Source: VGWG01 sp964580075 (GTDB lineage Bacteria > Verrucomicrobiota > Kiritimatiellia > RFP12 > JAAYNR01). Taken from it: a stretch of DNA of 14,602 nucleotides. The position numbers and the translations under genes are program-made. The notes beneath the pieces were generated by a model that saw only the letters and a list, made by a program, of their open reading frames with translations, was not told the origin of the DNA and made no database searches. Below are positions 1-7,185 of the stretch, one piece after another; the stretch's first letter is position 1, and the number at the start of each line of letters is the position of its first letter. The stretch lies in assembly GCA_964580075.1 (NCBI GenBank), contig CAZOJL010000089.1:1-14602 (forward strand), read 5' to 3'.

Positions 1-1671
1 GACCCCGAGCAGTTTTTCACGGTCCGGCCAGAATTTGCCACGAATACAGCCCCCTACCCCGGCCTCTTCAGCACCCTCGTCACCAACAAATTCGATGTCA
101 ACAGTTGGACCAACGATCTCGTTCCCGCCCCGGCAAACGGCGAGACGCCGCTGGCCTATGATCCCGCTTCCTCAGTTCCGTGGCTCGCGGCCGACACTCT
201 CGAGCCGTGGTTCGTCGCTGTGGCGAGGGGATTCGCTGAGTCGGGCTTCCTTGAGGATGGCCAAGCTAAGAAACTGACGTGGAACCTGATCAACCTGCTC
301 GACGAGGACCGCATCCCGCAGACCCGGCCACTCGATGGCGGCCCATTCGACCGGCGCCCCCCTTCGCGGATCACATACGGATTTGAGAATCTCCCCATGA
401 TCAACGAAGTGGCCGTAAGCGACGTCGCCGCCGGAGCGGAATACCCCGCCTATTCCGTCTCGGTCGAGCTGTGGTACCCGTTCGAGCCCGAGCAATCGCC
501 CGAGGGGCTGGTGCTGGCCGTCGGCGTCTACACTAACAGCCCCCCCCTCGCCGACGTCCCCGCCGACCCGTTCAACGCTCAATCCCTCGGCCCCTTCGGC
601 TTCACCAACGTCATCCCGCTCCTTTACAGTCCCGGCCGAATGTTCCATGTCGCCTTTTCCACACCCATCCGCTTCGCACCCGTAGTGGTCGACCCCGAAG
701 ACCTCGACGACTACGCGCTGGACACCCACCCACTGTACATCTGGCCGCGTCTCTACCTCCTCTGCACCAACACCACGTCCGCAGGGTACGTCTGCGTCGA
801 CGAGGCGATGATCGATATTATCGGTAATGTCGATAATATCGATAATATCGATAATTTCTCCCTTCTCAAATGGACCGCCCCCGGCTCCTGGGAGGCGAGC
901 AATCCCTTTTTCAACCTGTTGGCCAGCGCCGGCGATTTCGGCGATTCGTCCACCCTCTGGGCGCGGAATGCCAACCTCGACCCCGGTTTCGAATATCCGC
1001 TCTTTCACCTGAACCGGCCGATGCTCTCGGCCGGCGAGTTGGGCTATCTCGGGCTTGCGCAAGCGGGCACCGGCACGGTGGCGCTGGCTACGGCTGAAGG
1101 CGCGGCCTTGCTGGATCGCTTCACGACACTGCCGACCAATCGTCTGGAAAAAGCCTCTGACAGCCGCATCCAGCCGAATTCGCCCTACCCCGACGTGATT
1201 GAAGCGTTCTTCCGAGATCCGGTCTTCTCGCGGCCCATCGCTCCCGAAGACGCCCCCACGGCCGACACCCTCACAAACGCTTGGTTCGAGGCCCGCACGG
1301 CCTGGACCAACGCCCGCCCCGGAGCCAGTTGGAACACGTTTGCAGATCTCCTTCCCGCCTTGGCCCCGGCGCTTGACGCGGCGCTCCGCGAGGCGTCTAT
1401 CGGGCTGGAGGAGCCCGATCCGGAAGGGCTCACCGATGTCATGAAAATGCCGCGGACGCTGATGGTCGAGGATCTGCTGCGCGGCATTGCCGACCAGGCG
1501 ACGTTCCGGCAGAACCTCTTCGTGATCATTGTCGCCGCTCAGCGCCTCTCGCCACCGATAGGCAACGCCACCCAGCGCGTCCTGGCCGACCAGCGCGCCG
1601 CCATCACCGTCATCCGCGACGCCTACACCGGCCGGTGGGGGATACACGACTGGTGTCCGCTGCCCGAATGA
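1..1671 (+). CDS. Large protein of unknown function, C-terminal part (5' end outside the window)
   Basis: The frame is open from base 1 to the TGA at 1669-1671, giving 556 visible residues with no start or signal peptide in view, so this is the C-terminal part of a longer protein; the ATG at 220 is internal. Residues about 87-140 (LTWNLINLLDEDRIPQ, then YGFENLPMINEVAVSD) recall pilus or secretion-associated minor pseudopilin-like proteins of Verrucomicrobia-type bacteria, where a line 'NLIDYLD.D..P' precedes 'PFINEV'. The C-terminus (ATQRVLADQRAAITVIRDAYTGRWGIHDW) also looks like the tail of such proteins. This is pattern recall, not a database match, and the function stays unassigned. Residues 271-285 are encoded by a 9-bp tandem repeat. 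The gene is convergent with the DUF212 gene, with only 7 nt between the stop codons. The coding call is strong (long open frame, GC-rich third positions); the family hint is weak. Confidence 0.75.
   Translation, partial: DPEQFFTVRPEFATNTAPYPGLFSTLVTNKFDVNSWTNDLVPAPANGETPLAYDPASSVPWLAADTLEPWFVAVARGFAESGFLEDGQAKKLTWNLINLLDEDRIPQTRPLDGGPFDRRPPSRITYGFENLPMINEVAVSDVAAGAEYPAYSVSVELWYPFEPEQSPEGLVLAVGVYTNSPPLADVPADPFNAQSLGPFGFTNVIPLLYSPGRMFHVAFSTPIRFAPVVVDPEDLDDYALDTHPLYIWPRLYLLCTNTTSAGYVCVDEAMIDIIGNVDNIDNIDNFSLLKWTAPGSWEASNPFFNLLASAGDFGDSSTLWARNANLDPGFEYPLFHLNRPMLSAGELGYLGLAQAGTGTVALATAEGAALLDRFTTLPTNRLEKASDSRIQPNSPYPDVIEAFFRDPVFSRPIAPEDAPTADTLTNAWFEARTAWTNARPGASWNTFADLLPALAPALDAALREASIGLEEPDPEGLTDVMKMPRTLMVEDLLRGIADQATFRQNLFVIIVAAQRLSPPIGNATQRVLADQRAAITVIRDAYTGRWGIHDWCPLPE
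811..855 (+). repeat. In-frame tandem repeat, period 9 bp, five units
   Basis: Five consecutive 9-bp units follow the consensus ATCGATAAT: ATCGATATT, ATCGGTAAT, GTCGATAAT, ATCGATAAT, ATCGATAAT. They encode IDI-IGN-VDN-IDN-IDN in the reading frame of the surrounding gene. The array is strikingly AT-rich in a GC-rich gene, which suggests a slipped-strand expansion or a short insertion that was tolerated because the unit length is a multiple of three. Confidence 0.9.
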
Positions 1672-1678
1672 GGCCCGG

Positions 1679-2146
1679 TCAAGAGAAGTACCGCGTCACC
1701 ACGACAATGGCGGAGAGGATGCCGATGAGCATCCCGACGAACACTTCGAAACGCGTGTGGCCGAGAAGCTCTTTCAGTCGCTTTTCGGAGAGCCGGTGCT
1801 CCTTGAACAGTTCGTCCACGATCTGGTTCAGGATGCGAGCCTGTTCACCCGCCGCATTGCGCACACCCGCCGCATCAAACATCGTGACCCCCGCAAAACA
1901 CCACGACAGGATGGCGATGGGCGCGCCGAACCCTTCGGTCAGCGAAATCGCCGTAGCCAAGGCGCTGACCATCGCCGAGTGCGCGCTGGGCATCCCGCCG
2001 GTGCTCACAAAATAGCCGATGTCCAGCCGCCGCTCGGTGATCAGCACAGCCATCAATTTGCAGCACTGCGCGAGCGACCAGCCGGCCAGGGCCGACCAGA
2101 ACCACGGCGTGACAAACAAGTTGGAGAGGGATGCATCAGATGTCAT
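1679..2146 (-). CDS. Divergent PAP2 family (DUF212) membrane protein
   Basis: This 155-residue protein matches the divergent PAP2/DUF212 family (Bacillus YuiD-like, described as acid phosphatase/vanadium haloperoxidase-related). Visible hallmarks are GGMPSAHSA at residues 50-58, DAAGVRNAAGEQA at 91-103 followed by LN, and LLGHTRFEV at 128-136 followed by a hydrophobic C-terminal helix. Hydrophobic segments around residues 12-35, 55-90 and 136-150 point to a small integral membrane protein. The substrate of this family is not established; the PAP2-like SxH motif suggests phosphate-ester chemistry or an inactive descendant of it. The length is normal for the family. The start is the ATG at 2144-2146; no clear Shine-Dalgarno sequence precedes it. 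The gene lies 102 nt downstream of uvrA on the same strand, and a possible -10 box in that gap suggests it can be transcribed separately. Confidence 0.9.
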   Translation of the reverse strand: MTSDASLSNLFVTPWFWSALAGWSLAQCCKLMAVLITERRLDIGYFVSTGGMPSAHSAMVSALATAISLTEGFGAPIAILSWCFAGVTMFDAAGVRNAAGEQARILNQIVDELFKEHRLSEKRLKELLGHTRFEVFVGMLIGILSAIVVVTRYFS

Positions 2147-2213
2147 GGTGTATGTTTGATCGGTGGGGTTATTGTTCCAAACGTGCGGGGCGGGTTCTCA
2201 AACGAGGGGGCTG

Positions 2214-2242
2214 ATTATACACAAAACGGCGCGATTGCCTAT
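2214..2242 (-). promoter_or_regulatory. Possible promoter for the DUF212 gene
   Basis: On the minus strand a perfect -10 hexamer TATAAT (complement of 2214-2219) lies in the uvrA-DUF212 gap, about 70 nt upstream of the DUF212 ATG. The hexamer 17 nt upstream of it (ATAGGC, complement of 2237-2242) is a poor -35 box. Only the -10 is convincing. Confidence 0.35.
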
Positions 2243-2248
2243 TCTTCT

Positions 2249-5101
2249 TCATCCCGGCCTTCCCGCCAGAAACCGCTTCAGGAAACGTCCCGTGTGGGAG
2301 TCGGGGCAGGCGGCGATGACCTCGGGGGCGCCGCAGGCGACGACCCGGCCGCCGCCGCTGCCGCCTTCGGGCCCGAGGTCGATGATATAGTCGGCACATT
2401 TGATCACGTCGAGGTTGTGCTCGATTACCACGACGGTATTGCCGCTCGCCCGCAGCCGCAACAGCACATCCATCAGCTTGTGGACATCGGCGAAATGCAG
2501 CCCGGTGGTCGGTTCGTCCAGCAGGTAGAGCGTGCGCCCCGTGGCGCGGCGGCTCAGTTCGGCGGAGAGCTTGATCCGTTGCGCCTCGCCGCCTGAGAGC
2601 GTCGTGGCGGACTGTCCGAGTTGGATGTAGCCCAATCCGACTTCCGAGAGTGTGCGCAACTTGTTGGCCACTGCGGGCACAGCCTGGAAGAATTCGAGCG
2701 CCTCGTCAACGGTCATCGCCAGCACCTCCGCGATCGTCCTGCCCCCGTAGTGCGCCTCCAGTGTTTCGCGGTTGTAGCGCAACCCGCCGCACTGCTCGCA
2801 GGAGACATACACATCGGGCAGGAAGTGCATTTCGAGCTTGATCAGGCCGTCACCCTTGCACACCTCGCATCGGCCGCCCTTGACGTTGAAGCTGAACCGG
2901 CCGGGTCCGTAGCCGCGCACCTTGGCGGCGGGTGTGGCGGAAAACAGATCGCGGATCGCGGTGAACGCGCCGGTGTAGGTCACGGGGTTGCTCCGCGGGG
3001 TGCGTCCGATCGGGCTTTGATCGATCTCGATCACCTTGTCCAGATGTTCCACGCCGGTGATTTTTTTGAAGGCGCCAGGCTTGTCACCGGCTCCGTAAAA
3101 ATGGCGGGCGAGGTATTTGCGCAGGATCTCGTCAACGAGCGTCGACTTGCCCGATCCCGAGACGCCGGTCACGCAGACAAAGCACCCGATGGGGATCGCC
3201 ACGTCAATTGCCTGCAGGTTGTTTTCCGTGGCGCCCTTGACGGTAAGCCACTGCTTGCCTGGTTTGAGCCGCTCTGCGGGCGGGAGGATCGCCTTGGCGC
3301 CGGTGAGGTAGGCGGCGGTCTCCGAGCGCGCCGCGCGAAGCAGACCGTTCCAGTCTCCCTGATAGACCACTTCGCCGCCGGCGCGGCCGGCGCCGGGACC
3401 CAGATCGATAATGGTGTCGGCCTCGCGGATCATCTCCTCATCATGCTCGACGATCACCACCGTGTTGCCCCGCTGCTGCAGGCGGCGCAGCATGACAATG
3501 AGCCGCTCGTTGTCGCGCGGATGGAGGCCGATGGTCGGCTCGTCGAGCACATAGAGCACGCCGACCAGCCCCGAGCCGATCTGGGTTGCCAACCGGATCC
3601 GCTGCATTTCGCCGCCTGCCAGCGTTGCGCTCGCGCGGTCGAGCGTGAGGTAGTCGAGACCCACGTCGACCAGGAATCCGAGCCGGCGACGGATCTCCTT
3701 CAACACCTCGGTCGCGATCACGGTCTCGTGGCCGGACAGCGTGAGTCCCTCGAAAAAGAGGCGGCTGTCGCGCACCGTCATCCCGAGGACATCCACGATG
3801 GATCGGCCCGCGACGGTGCAGGCCCGCGCCTCCGGACGCAGGCGCGTCCCGTTGCACACCGGGCAGCGTTGCGTGGACATGTATTTGCGAAGTCGTTCGC
3901 GCACTTCCTCGATCTCCGACTCGGTGTAGCGCCGCTGCAGGTTCGGGATCACCCCTTCGAAGGGTTTGGAATAGGTGCGCCAGGCGCCCTTCATCCAATA
4001 GGCCAGATCGATCGCCTGGCCGCCCGATCCGCGCATCAGCGTCGCGCGGAACGAAGGGGGCAGGTCACAATAGGGAACCGCCATGTCGATCGCATAAGAC
4101 GTGGCGACCGCCTTGAGCAGATGCCGGTAATAGAGGATCAGGCGGTGTCCGCCGCGCCGCCACGCCTGCACCGCGCCGTCCTCCAGCGACAGGCTTTTAT
4201 CCGGCACGATGAGATCTTCGTCAAACACAAGCTGCACCCCCAGCCCCGCACAGGTGGGACAGGCGCCGTAAGGGCTGTTGAAGGAAAAGGACCGCGGCTT
4301 GAGTTCCTCGAAGCTGACCCCGCACGCCGCGCAGGCGTTCTTTTCGGAGAAGACCTCCTCACACACGGCGCCATCGGGGGCGGTCCGCAGGACGCGAATC
4401 ACCCCGCCTCCCTGCCGCAACGCCAGTTCGACGGAATCGGCCAGGCGCGGACGGATCGTAGCGGAGACGGCCAACCGGTCGACCACCGCCTCGATCGTGT
4501 GGCTCTTGTTCTTATCCAACGCCGGAACGGCGTCGACCTCATGCAGGACGCCGTTGACCCGGACGCGGATAAACCCCTGGCGGCGCACCGCGTCAAACAC
4601 ATCCTCATGCCGCCCTTTGCGCCCGTGGATCAGCGGCGCCAGGAGGACTATTTTGGTCTTGAGCGGAAAAGCCAGCAGGCGCTCGACGATCTGTTCCGCA
4701 CTTTGCTTCTCCACGGGGCGGCCGCATTCCGGGCAGTGCGGGTGGCCGATGTTGCCGTAGAGCAACCGGAGGTAGTCATGAATCTCGGTCGTGGTCGCCA
4801 CGATCGAACGTGGATTGCCCCCCGCGGTGCGCTGCTCGATCGCGATCGCCGGCGAAAGCCCTTCGATATGCTCGACGTCGGGTTTCTGCATCTGATCGAG
4901 AAACTGGCGGGCATAGGCCGACAGGCTCTCGACGTACCGACGCTGTCCTTCGGCGTAGAGAGTGTCGAAGGCCAGTGACGACTTGCCCGATCCGCTGAGC
5001 CCCGTGATCACCGTCAGGCGGTTGCGCGGGATCCGCACATCAATGCCGCGCAGGTTGTGTTCCCGCGCGCCCGTAATGATGATATCACCGGTGTCACCCA
5101 T
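2249..5101 (-). CDS. uvrA: Excinuclease ABC subunit A (UvrA)
   Basis: UvrA is the DNA-damage-sensing ATPase of nucleotide excision repair; as a dimer it loads UvrB at lesions in the cytoplasm. The 950 residues match the family length (E. coli about 940). Two ABC modules are complete. The first has Walker A GLSGSGKSS at 34-42, a zinc module with CAAC (257-260) and CPTC (281-284), and signature LAGGEMQRIRLATQ from 494, followed by Walker B VLDEPTIGLH. The second has GVSGSGKST at 646-654, a zinc module with CEVC (745-748) and CEQC (768-771), signature LSGGEAQRIKLS from 835, and LLDEPTTGLH from 860. The frame stays open upstream to 5227, but that part overlaps the preceding gene, lacks UvrA-like sequence and is excluded; MGDTGDIIITGAREHNLRG is the expected N-terminus. 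The start lies 4 nt after the stop of the HD-GYP gene with no good Shine-Dalgarno sequence, which suggests translational coupling. Confidence 0.98.
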   Translation of the reverse strand: MGDTGDIIITGAREHNLRGIDVRIPRNRLTVITGLSGSGKSSLAFDTLYAEGQRRYVESLSAYARQFLDQMQKPDVEHIEGLSPAIAIEQRTAGGNPRSIVATTTEIHDYLRLLYGNIGHPHCPECGRPVEKQSAEQIVERLLAFPLKTKIVLLAPLIHGRKGRHEDVFDAVRRQGFIRVRVNGVLHEVDAVPALDKNKSHTIEAVVDRLAVSATIRPRLADSVELALRQGGGVIRVLRTAPDGAVCEEVFSEKNACAACGVSFEELKPRSFSFNSPYGACPTCAGLGVQLVFDEDLIVPDKSLSLEDGAVQAWRRGGHRLILYYRHLLKAVATSYAIDMAVPYCDLPPSFRATLMRGSGGQAIDLAYWMKGAWRTYSKPFEGVIPNLQRRYTESEIEEVRERLRKYMSTQRCPVCNGTRLRPEARACTVAGRSIVDVLGMTVRDSRLFFEGLTLSGHETVIATEVLKEIRRRLGFLVDVGLDYLTLDRASATLAGGEMQRIRLATQIGSGLVGVLYVLDEPTIGLHPRDNERLIVMLRRLQQRGNTVVIVEHDEEMIREADTIIDLGPGAGRAGGEVVYQGDWNGLLRAARSETAAYLTGAKAILPPAERLKPGKQWLTVKGATENNLQAIDVAIPIGCFVCVTGVSGSGKSTLVDEILRKYLARHFYGAGDKPGAFKKITGVEHLDKVIEIDQSPIGRTPRSNPVTYTGAFTAIRDLFSATPAAKVRGYGPGRFSFNVKGGRCEVCKGDGLIKLEMHFLPDVYVSCEQCGGLRYNRETLEAHYGGRTIAEVLAMTVDEALEFFQAVPAVANKLRTLSEVGLGYIQLGQSATTLSGGEAQRIKLSAELSRRATGRTLYLLDEPTTGLHFADVHKLMDVLLRLRASGNTVVVIEHNLDVIKCADYIIDLGPEGGSGGGRVVACGAPEVIAACPDSHTGRFLKRFLAGRPG

Positions 5102-5105
5102 GGGA

Positions 5106-6863
5106 TTACACCGAGATGATCTGGGTGCCCGTGTGCAACGGATCATCGGGGTTGGCGTCCAGATAGGTCTCGGTGCGATAGACCACGATCCGCTGCAGGC
5201 GGGCCAGGATATCACGCATGCCGTCAAACGCCTGCTGACACTCCACGACCGTATTCTTCATCTCCGGTGTCTCCGCCTGCTGTTGCAACATGTACAGGTA
5301 GGTCGCAATGAGCGTTGCCGGCTGACCGAGATGGTGGCAGAGCGACCCGAGGCTCTCAATCATCACGCGCTGGCGTTCCGTGTGCAGCAGGCGGTCCTGC
5401 TGTTCTTTGATCATGCGGATGCGGTCAGCCGCCTGCCGCACGATATCCGCCATGTAGTGTTGCATGGCGGTCAGATCGTCGGTGTCATTCGACAGGTGCA
5501 CACGCATCGGCATTTCGCCGTTCGCCAGCATCTGCAGGTAATTACGCAGGCGCACAATGTTCAGGGGGTATTTGCCGAGAAGCGCGTAACCCGCGAGCAT
5601 AATGGCGATTGTGGCGACCGATACTCCCGACGCAACTGATGCGGTCAGTTGGCCGTTCACATCCGCTTGCCACAGCCAGACCAGGCACAGCATCGGAAGC
5701 ACCGTGATCAGCACCGACGCAACGCCCAGTTGGGCCCACGCGCCACGCCGGCTGAGAGACAATTTGTCAAAAAAACGGCGTGGATGCTCGGACCGTTTCC
5801 TGCCGGCGGATTTCCAACGGGTCACGGGTTCCCGCACAACCGGCGACAGCGCGGGTTGGACCTTCAGGAAGGCGTCCACAACGGCCGGATCAAACCATTT
5901 TCCAGACTGGGTTCGGATCATCGCCAGCGCCTGCTCCGGCTTCCAGGCGGGGCGATGGGGATGCCCCGCGCACAACTCGTCATACACATCCACCACGGCG
6001 AAAATCCGGGCTGCCAGCGGAATGGCCTCGCCATGCAGGCCGTTCGGATAGCCGGACCCGTCCCAGCGCTCATGGTGGTGCAACGGAATCGCCAGAGCCG
6101 GACGCAGCATGGGAATCGGCCACAACAACTCTTCCGCTCGCAACGGGTGTTGGCGCGCGCGCGCCCGCTCGTCGGGTTTAAGTGTGCTCCACGCGAGCAG
6201 ATCATCCTTGTCCAGGGCGCTTCTGCCGATGTCGTGAAGAATCGCTCCCCGTCGAATCGTCTGCACGTCATTCTCCTCAACCCGCATCTGCCGGGCCACC
6301 GCAAGCGTCAATTCGGTGACGCGACGGGTATGTCCGACTGTCTCCACGCCGACCATTTCCTGAGAGAACGCCCATTTCTCGAGGATGGTGTCCAGTGCGC
6401 TCTCCATCTCGCTCTGCACGCGCTCGTATTCGAGCCGCTGTGCCGCGATTTTGTGCGGCCGATCCTGTTGAATGATGTTGCGCACCCGGAGGCGGATTTC
6501 ATCGGCATTGAACGGTTCTTGAAAAATGTCGTCCGCGCCATCCTCCAGGGCCCTCAAGCGCAGGCTGATGTCGTGTTCCGGGATGATGCAGATGATCGGT
6601 ATGTCCGTCAGCAGGGGATCAATGCGTATCTGCCGGCACAGGTCGGTGCGCTGCTGACCGGCCAGACCCGAGCCGAGCACAACCAGGTCCGGCATGACAA
6701 GCGCCGCCATGGCCAAGGCTTGAGGGCCGGCGACCGCCAGATTCAATGCGTAGGATTCTCCTGAGAACAACGCCGACAGGCGCTCGCGCGCCTCGACTTC
6801 GGGTTCGATGATTAAAAGGGCATGTGCGTCAGATGTGGGCTGCGGATGCTGAGAGGTATCCAT
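5106..6863 (-). CDS. Membrane-bound HD-GYP cyclic-di-GMP phosphodiesterase with degenerate receiver and HisKA-like tail
   Basis: Domains in order over 585 residues: a CheY-like receiver (about 14-133); an HD-GYP domain (about 172-340); two membrane segments (about 378-399 and 409-430); a HAMP-like linker (about 431-480); and a helical segment like a histidine-kinase dimerisation domain (about 498-560, SLGSLCHHLGQPATLI). No ATP-binding kinase domain follows. The HD-GYP core is intact: H178, HD at 210-211 in LHDIGR (R where K is usual), H239, HHERWDGSGYP at 263-273, and DVYD at 292-295, so hydrolysis of cyclic di-GMP is likely. The receiver looks dead: the phospho-accepting Asp position reads VVLGSG (G64), the acidic pair reads IEPE, and the conserved Lys position is E (FQEPF). 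The start ATG is supported by AAGGAGG at 6870-6876, 6 nt upstream. The gene is first in a probable operon with uvrA. Confidence 0.9.
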   Translation of the reverse strand: MDTSQHPQPTSDAHALLIIEPEVEARERLSALFSGESYALNLAVAGPQALAMAALVMPDLVVLGSGLAGQQRTDLCRQIRIDPLLTDIPIICIIPEHDISLRLRALEDGADDIFQEPFNADEIRLRVRNIIQQDRPHKIAAQRLEYERVQSEMESALDTILEKWAFSQEMVGVETVGHTRRVTELTLAVARQMRVEENDVQTIRRGAILHDIGRSALDKDDLLAWSTLKPDERARARQHPLRAEELLWPIPMLRPALAIPLHHHERWDGSGYPNGLHGEAIPLAARIFAVVDVYDELCAGHPHRPAWKPEQALAMIRTQSGKWFDPAVVDAFLKVQPALSPVVREPVTRWKSAGRKRSEHPRRFFDKLSLSRRGAWAQLGVASVLITVLPMLCLVWLWQADVNGQLTASVASGVSVATIAIMLAGYALLGKYPLNIVRLRNYLQMLANGEMPMRVHLSNDTDDLTAMQHYMADIVRQAADRIRMIKEQQDRLLHTERQRVMIESLGSLCHHLGQPATLIATYLYMLQQQAETPEMKNTVVECQQAFDGMRDILARLQRIVVYRTETYLDANPDDPLHTGTQIISV

Positions 6864-6884
6864 GAATGGCCTCCTTCGCGGTCA

Positions 6885-6914
6885 ATTATCAACCCAAAGG
6901 ACCGGTTTTTGCAA
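6885..6914 (-). promoter_or_regulatory. Probable promoter of the HD-GYP gene (minus strand)
   Basis: On the minus strand, -35 TTGCAA (6909-6914) and -10 GATAAT (complement of 6885-6890) are separated by 18 nt. The predicted transcript would start near 6878, giving a very short leader that begins at about the Shine-Dalgarno AAGGAGG (6870-6876). The -35 box straddles the left end of the palindromic element at 6911. Confidence 0.5.
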
Positions 6915-7090
6915 GCGTCAATGTTGGCATCCGCAAAACGGGGGCGCATGGCAGTTCTGATGAGGGTGACTTAATCGTAATCTTGATCTTGATCCTAATC
7001 TCATGGTGGAGAACGGATTACGATTATGATTATGATTACGAATCAACGACCCCATCAGAACTGCCATGCGCCCGCAAAACTGACGCTTGC
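6911..7090. repeat. 180-bp palindromic (MITE-like) element in a divergent promoter region
   Basis: The terminal 10 bp GCAAGCGTCA (6911-6920) is perfectly repeated inverted at 7081-7090. A second, 21-bp perfect inverted repeat is nested inside (6942-6962 with 7053-7073; core CGCATGGCAGTTCTGATG). The centre holds two hexamer arrays in opposite orientation: TAATCTTGATCTTGATC-type at about 6974-7000 and GATTATGATTATGATTAC at about 7019-7038, which are complementary apart from scattered mismatches. The whole piece could fold as one long hairpin or cruciform. No target-site duplication is evident at the ends and no protein is encoded. It separates the divergent HD-GYP and lipoprotein genes and may be an inserted non-autonomous element, a binding-site region, or both. 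Confidence 0.85.
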
Positions 7091-7115
7091 GCAGAAAGAG
7101 GGGTTTTCTTATACT
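7087..7115 (+). promoter_or_regulatory. Probable promoter of the lipoprotein gene (plus strand)
   Basis: -35 TTGCGC (7087-7092) and -10 TATACT (7110-7115) are spaced by exactly 17 nt. The -35 box overlaps the last four bases of the palindromic element. Transcription would begin near 7122, giving a leader of about 64 nt before the ATG at 7186. Confidence 0.6.
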
Positions 7116-7174
7116 GGAAGGAATGAAAGCGGGAATGGCGTACAGGGATACTGGGTACGCCTCCGGCTCTGTAT

Positions 7175-7179
7175 GGAGG
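7175..7179 (+). promoter_or_regulatory. Ribosome binding site that fixes the lipoprotein start
   Basis: GGAGG at 7175-7179 lies 6 nt before the ATG at 7186. This selects that ATG over the in-frame TTG at 7087 and the ATGs at 7123 and 7135, which would place 17-33 extra residues in front of the signal peptide. Confidence 0.7.
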
Positions 7180-7185
7180 CTTGTT

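Noticed and set aside
172..1647. 491-codon open frame on the minus strand
   Set aside because: It is antisense to the long plus-strand coding region 1-1671, which is open to the window edge and has the more protein-like composition.
2621..4978. 785-codon open frame on the plus strand opposite uvrA
   Set aside because: It lies wholly antisense to uvrA, which has all family motifs. The product has no recognisable domain and is rich in His, Arg and Asp as expected from the complement of a GC-rich gene.
5102..5227. Upstream extension of uvrA by 42 codons
   Set aside because: The extension overlaps the 3' end of the HD-GYP gene and does not look like UvrA; the conserved N-terminus starts at 5101.
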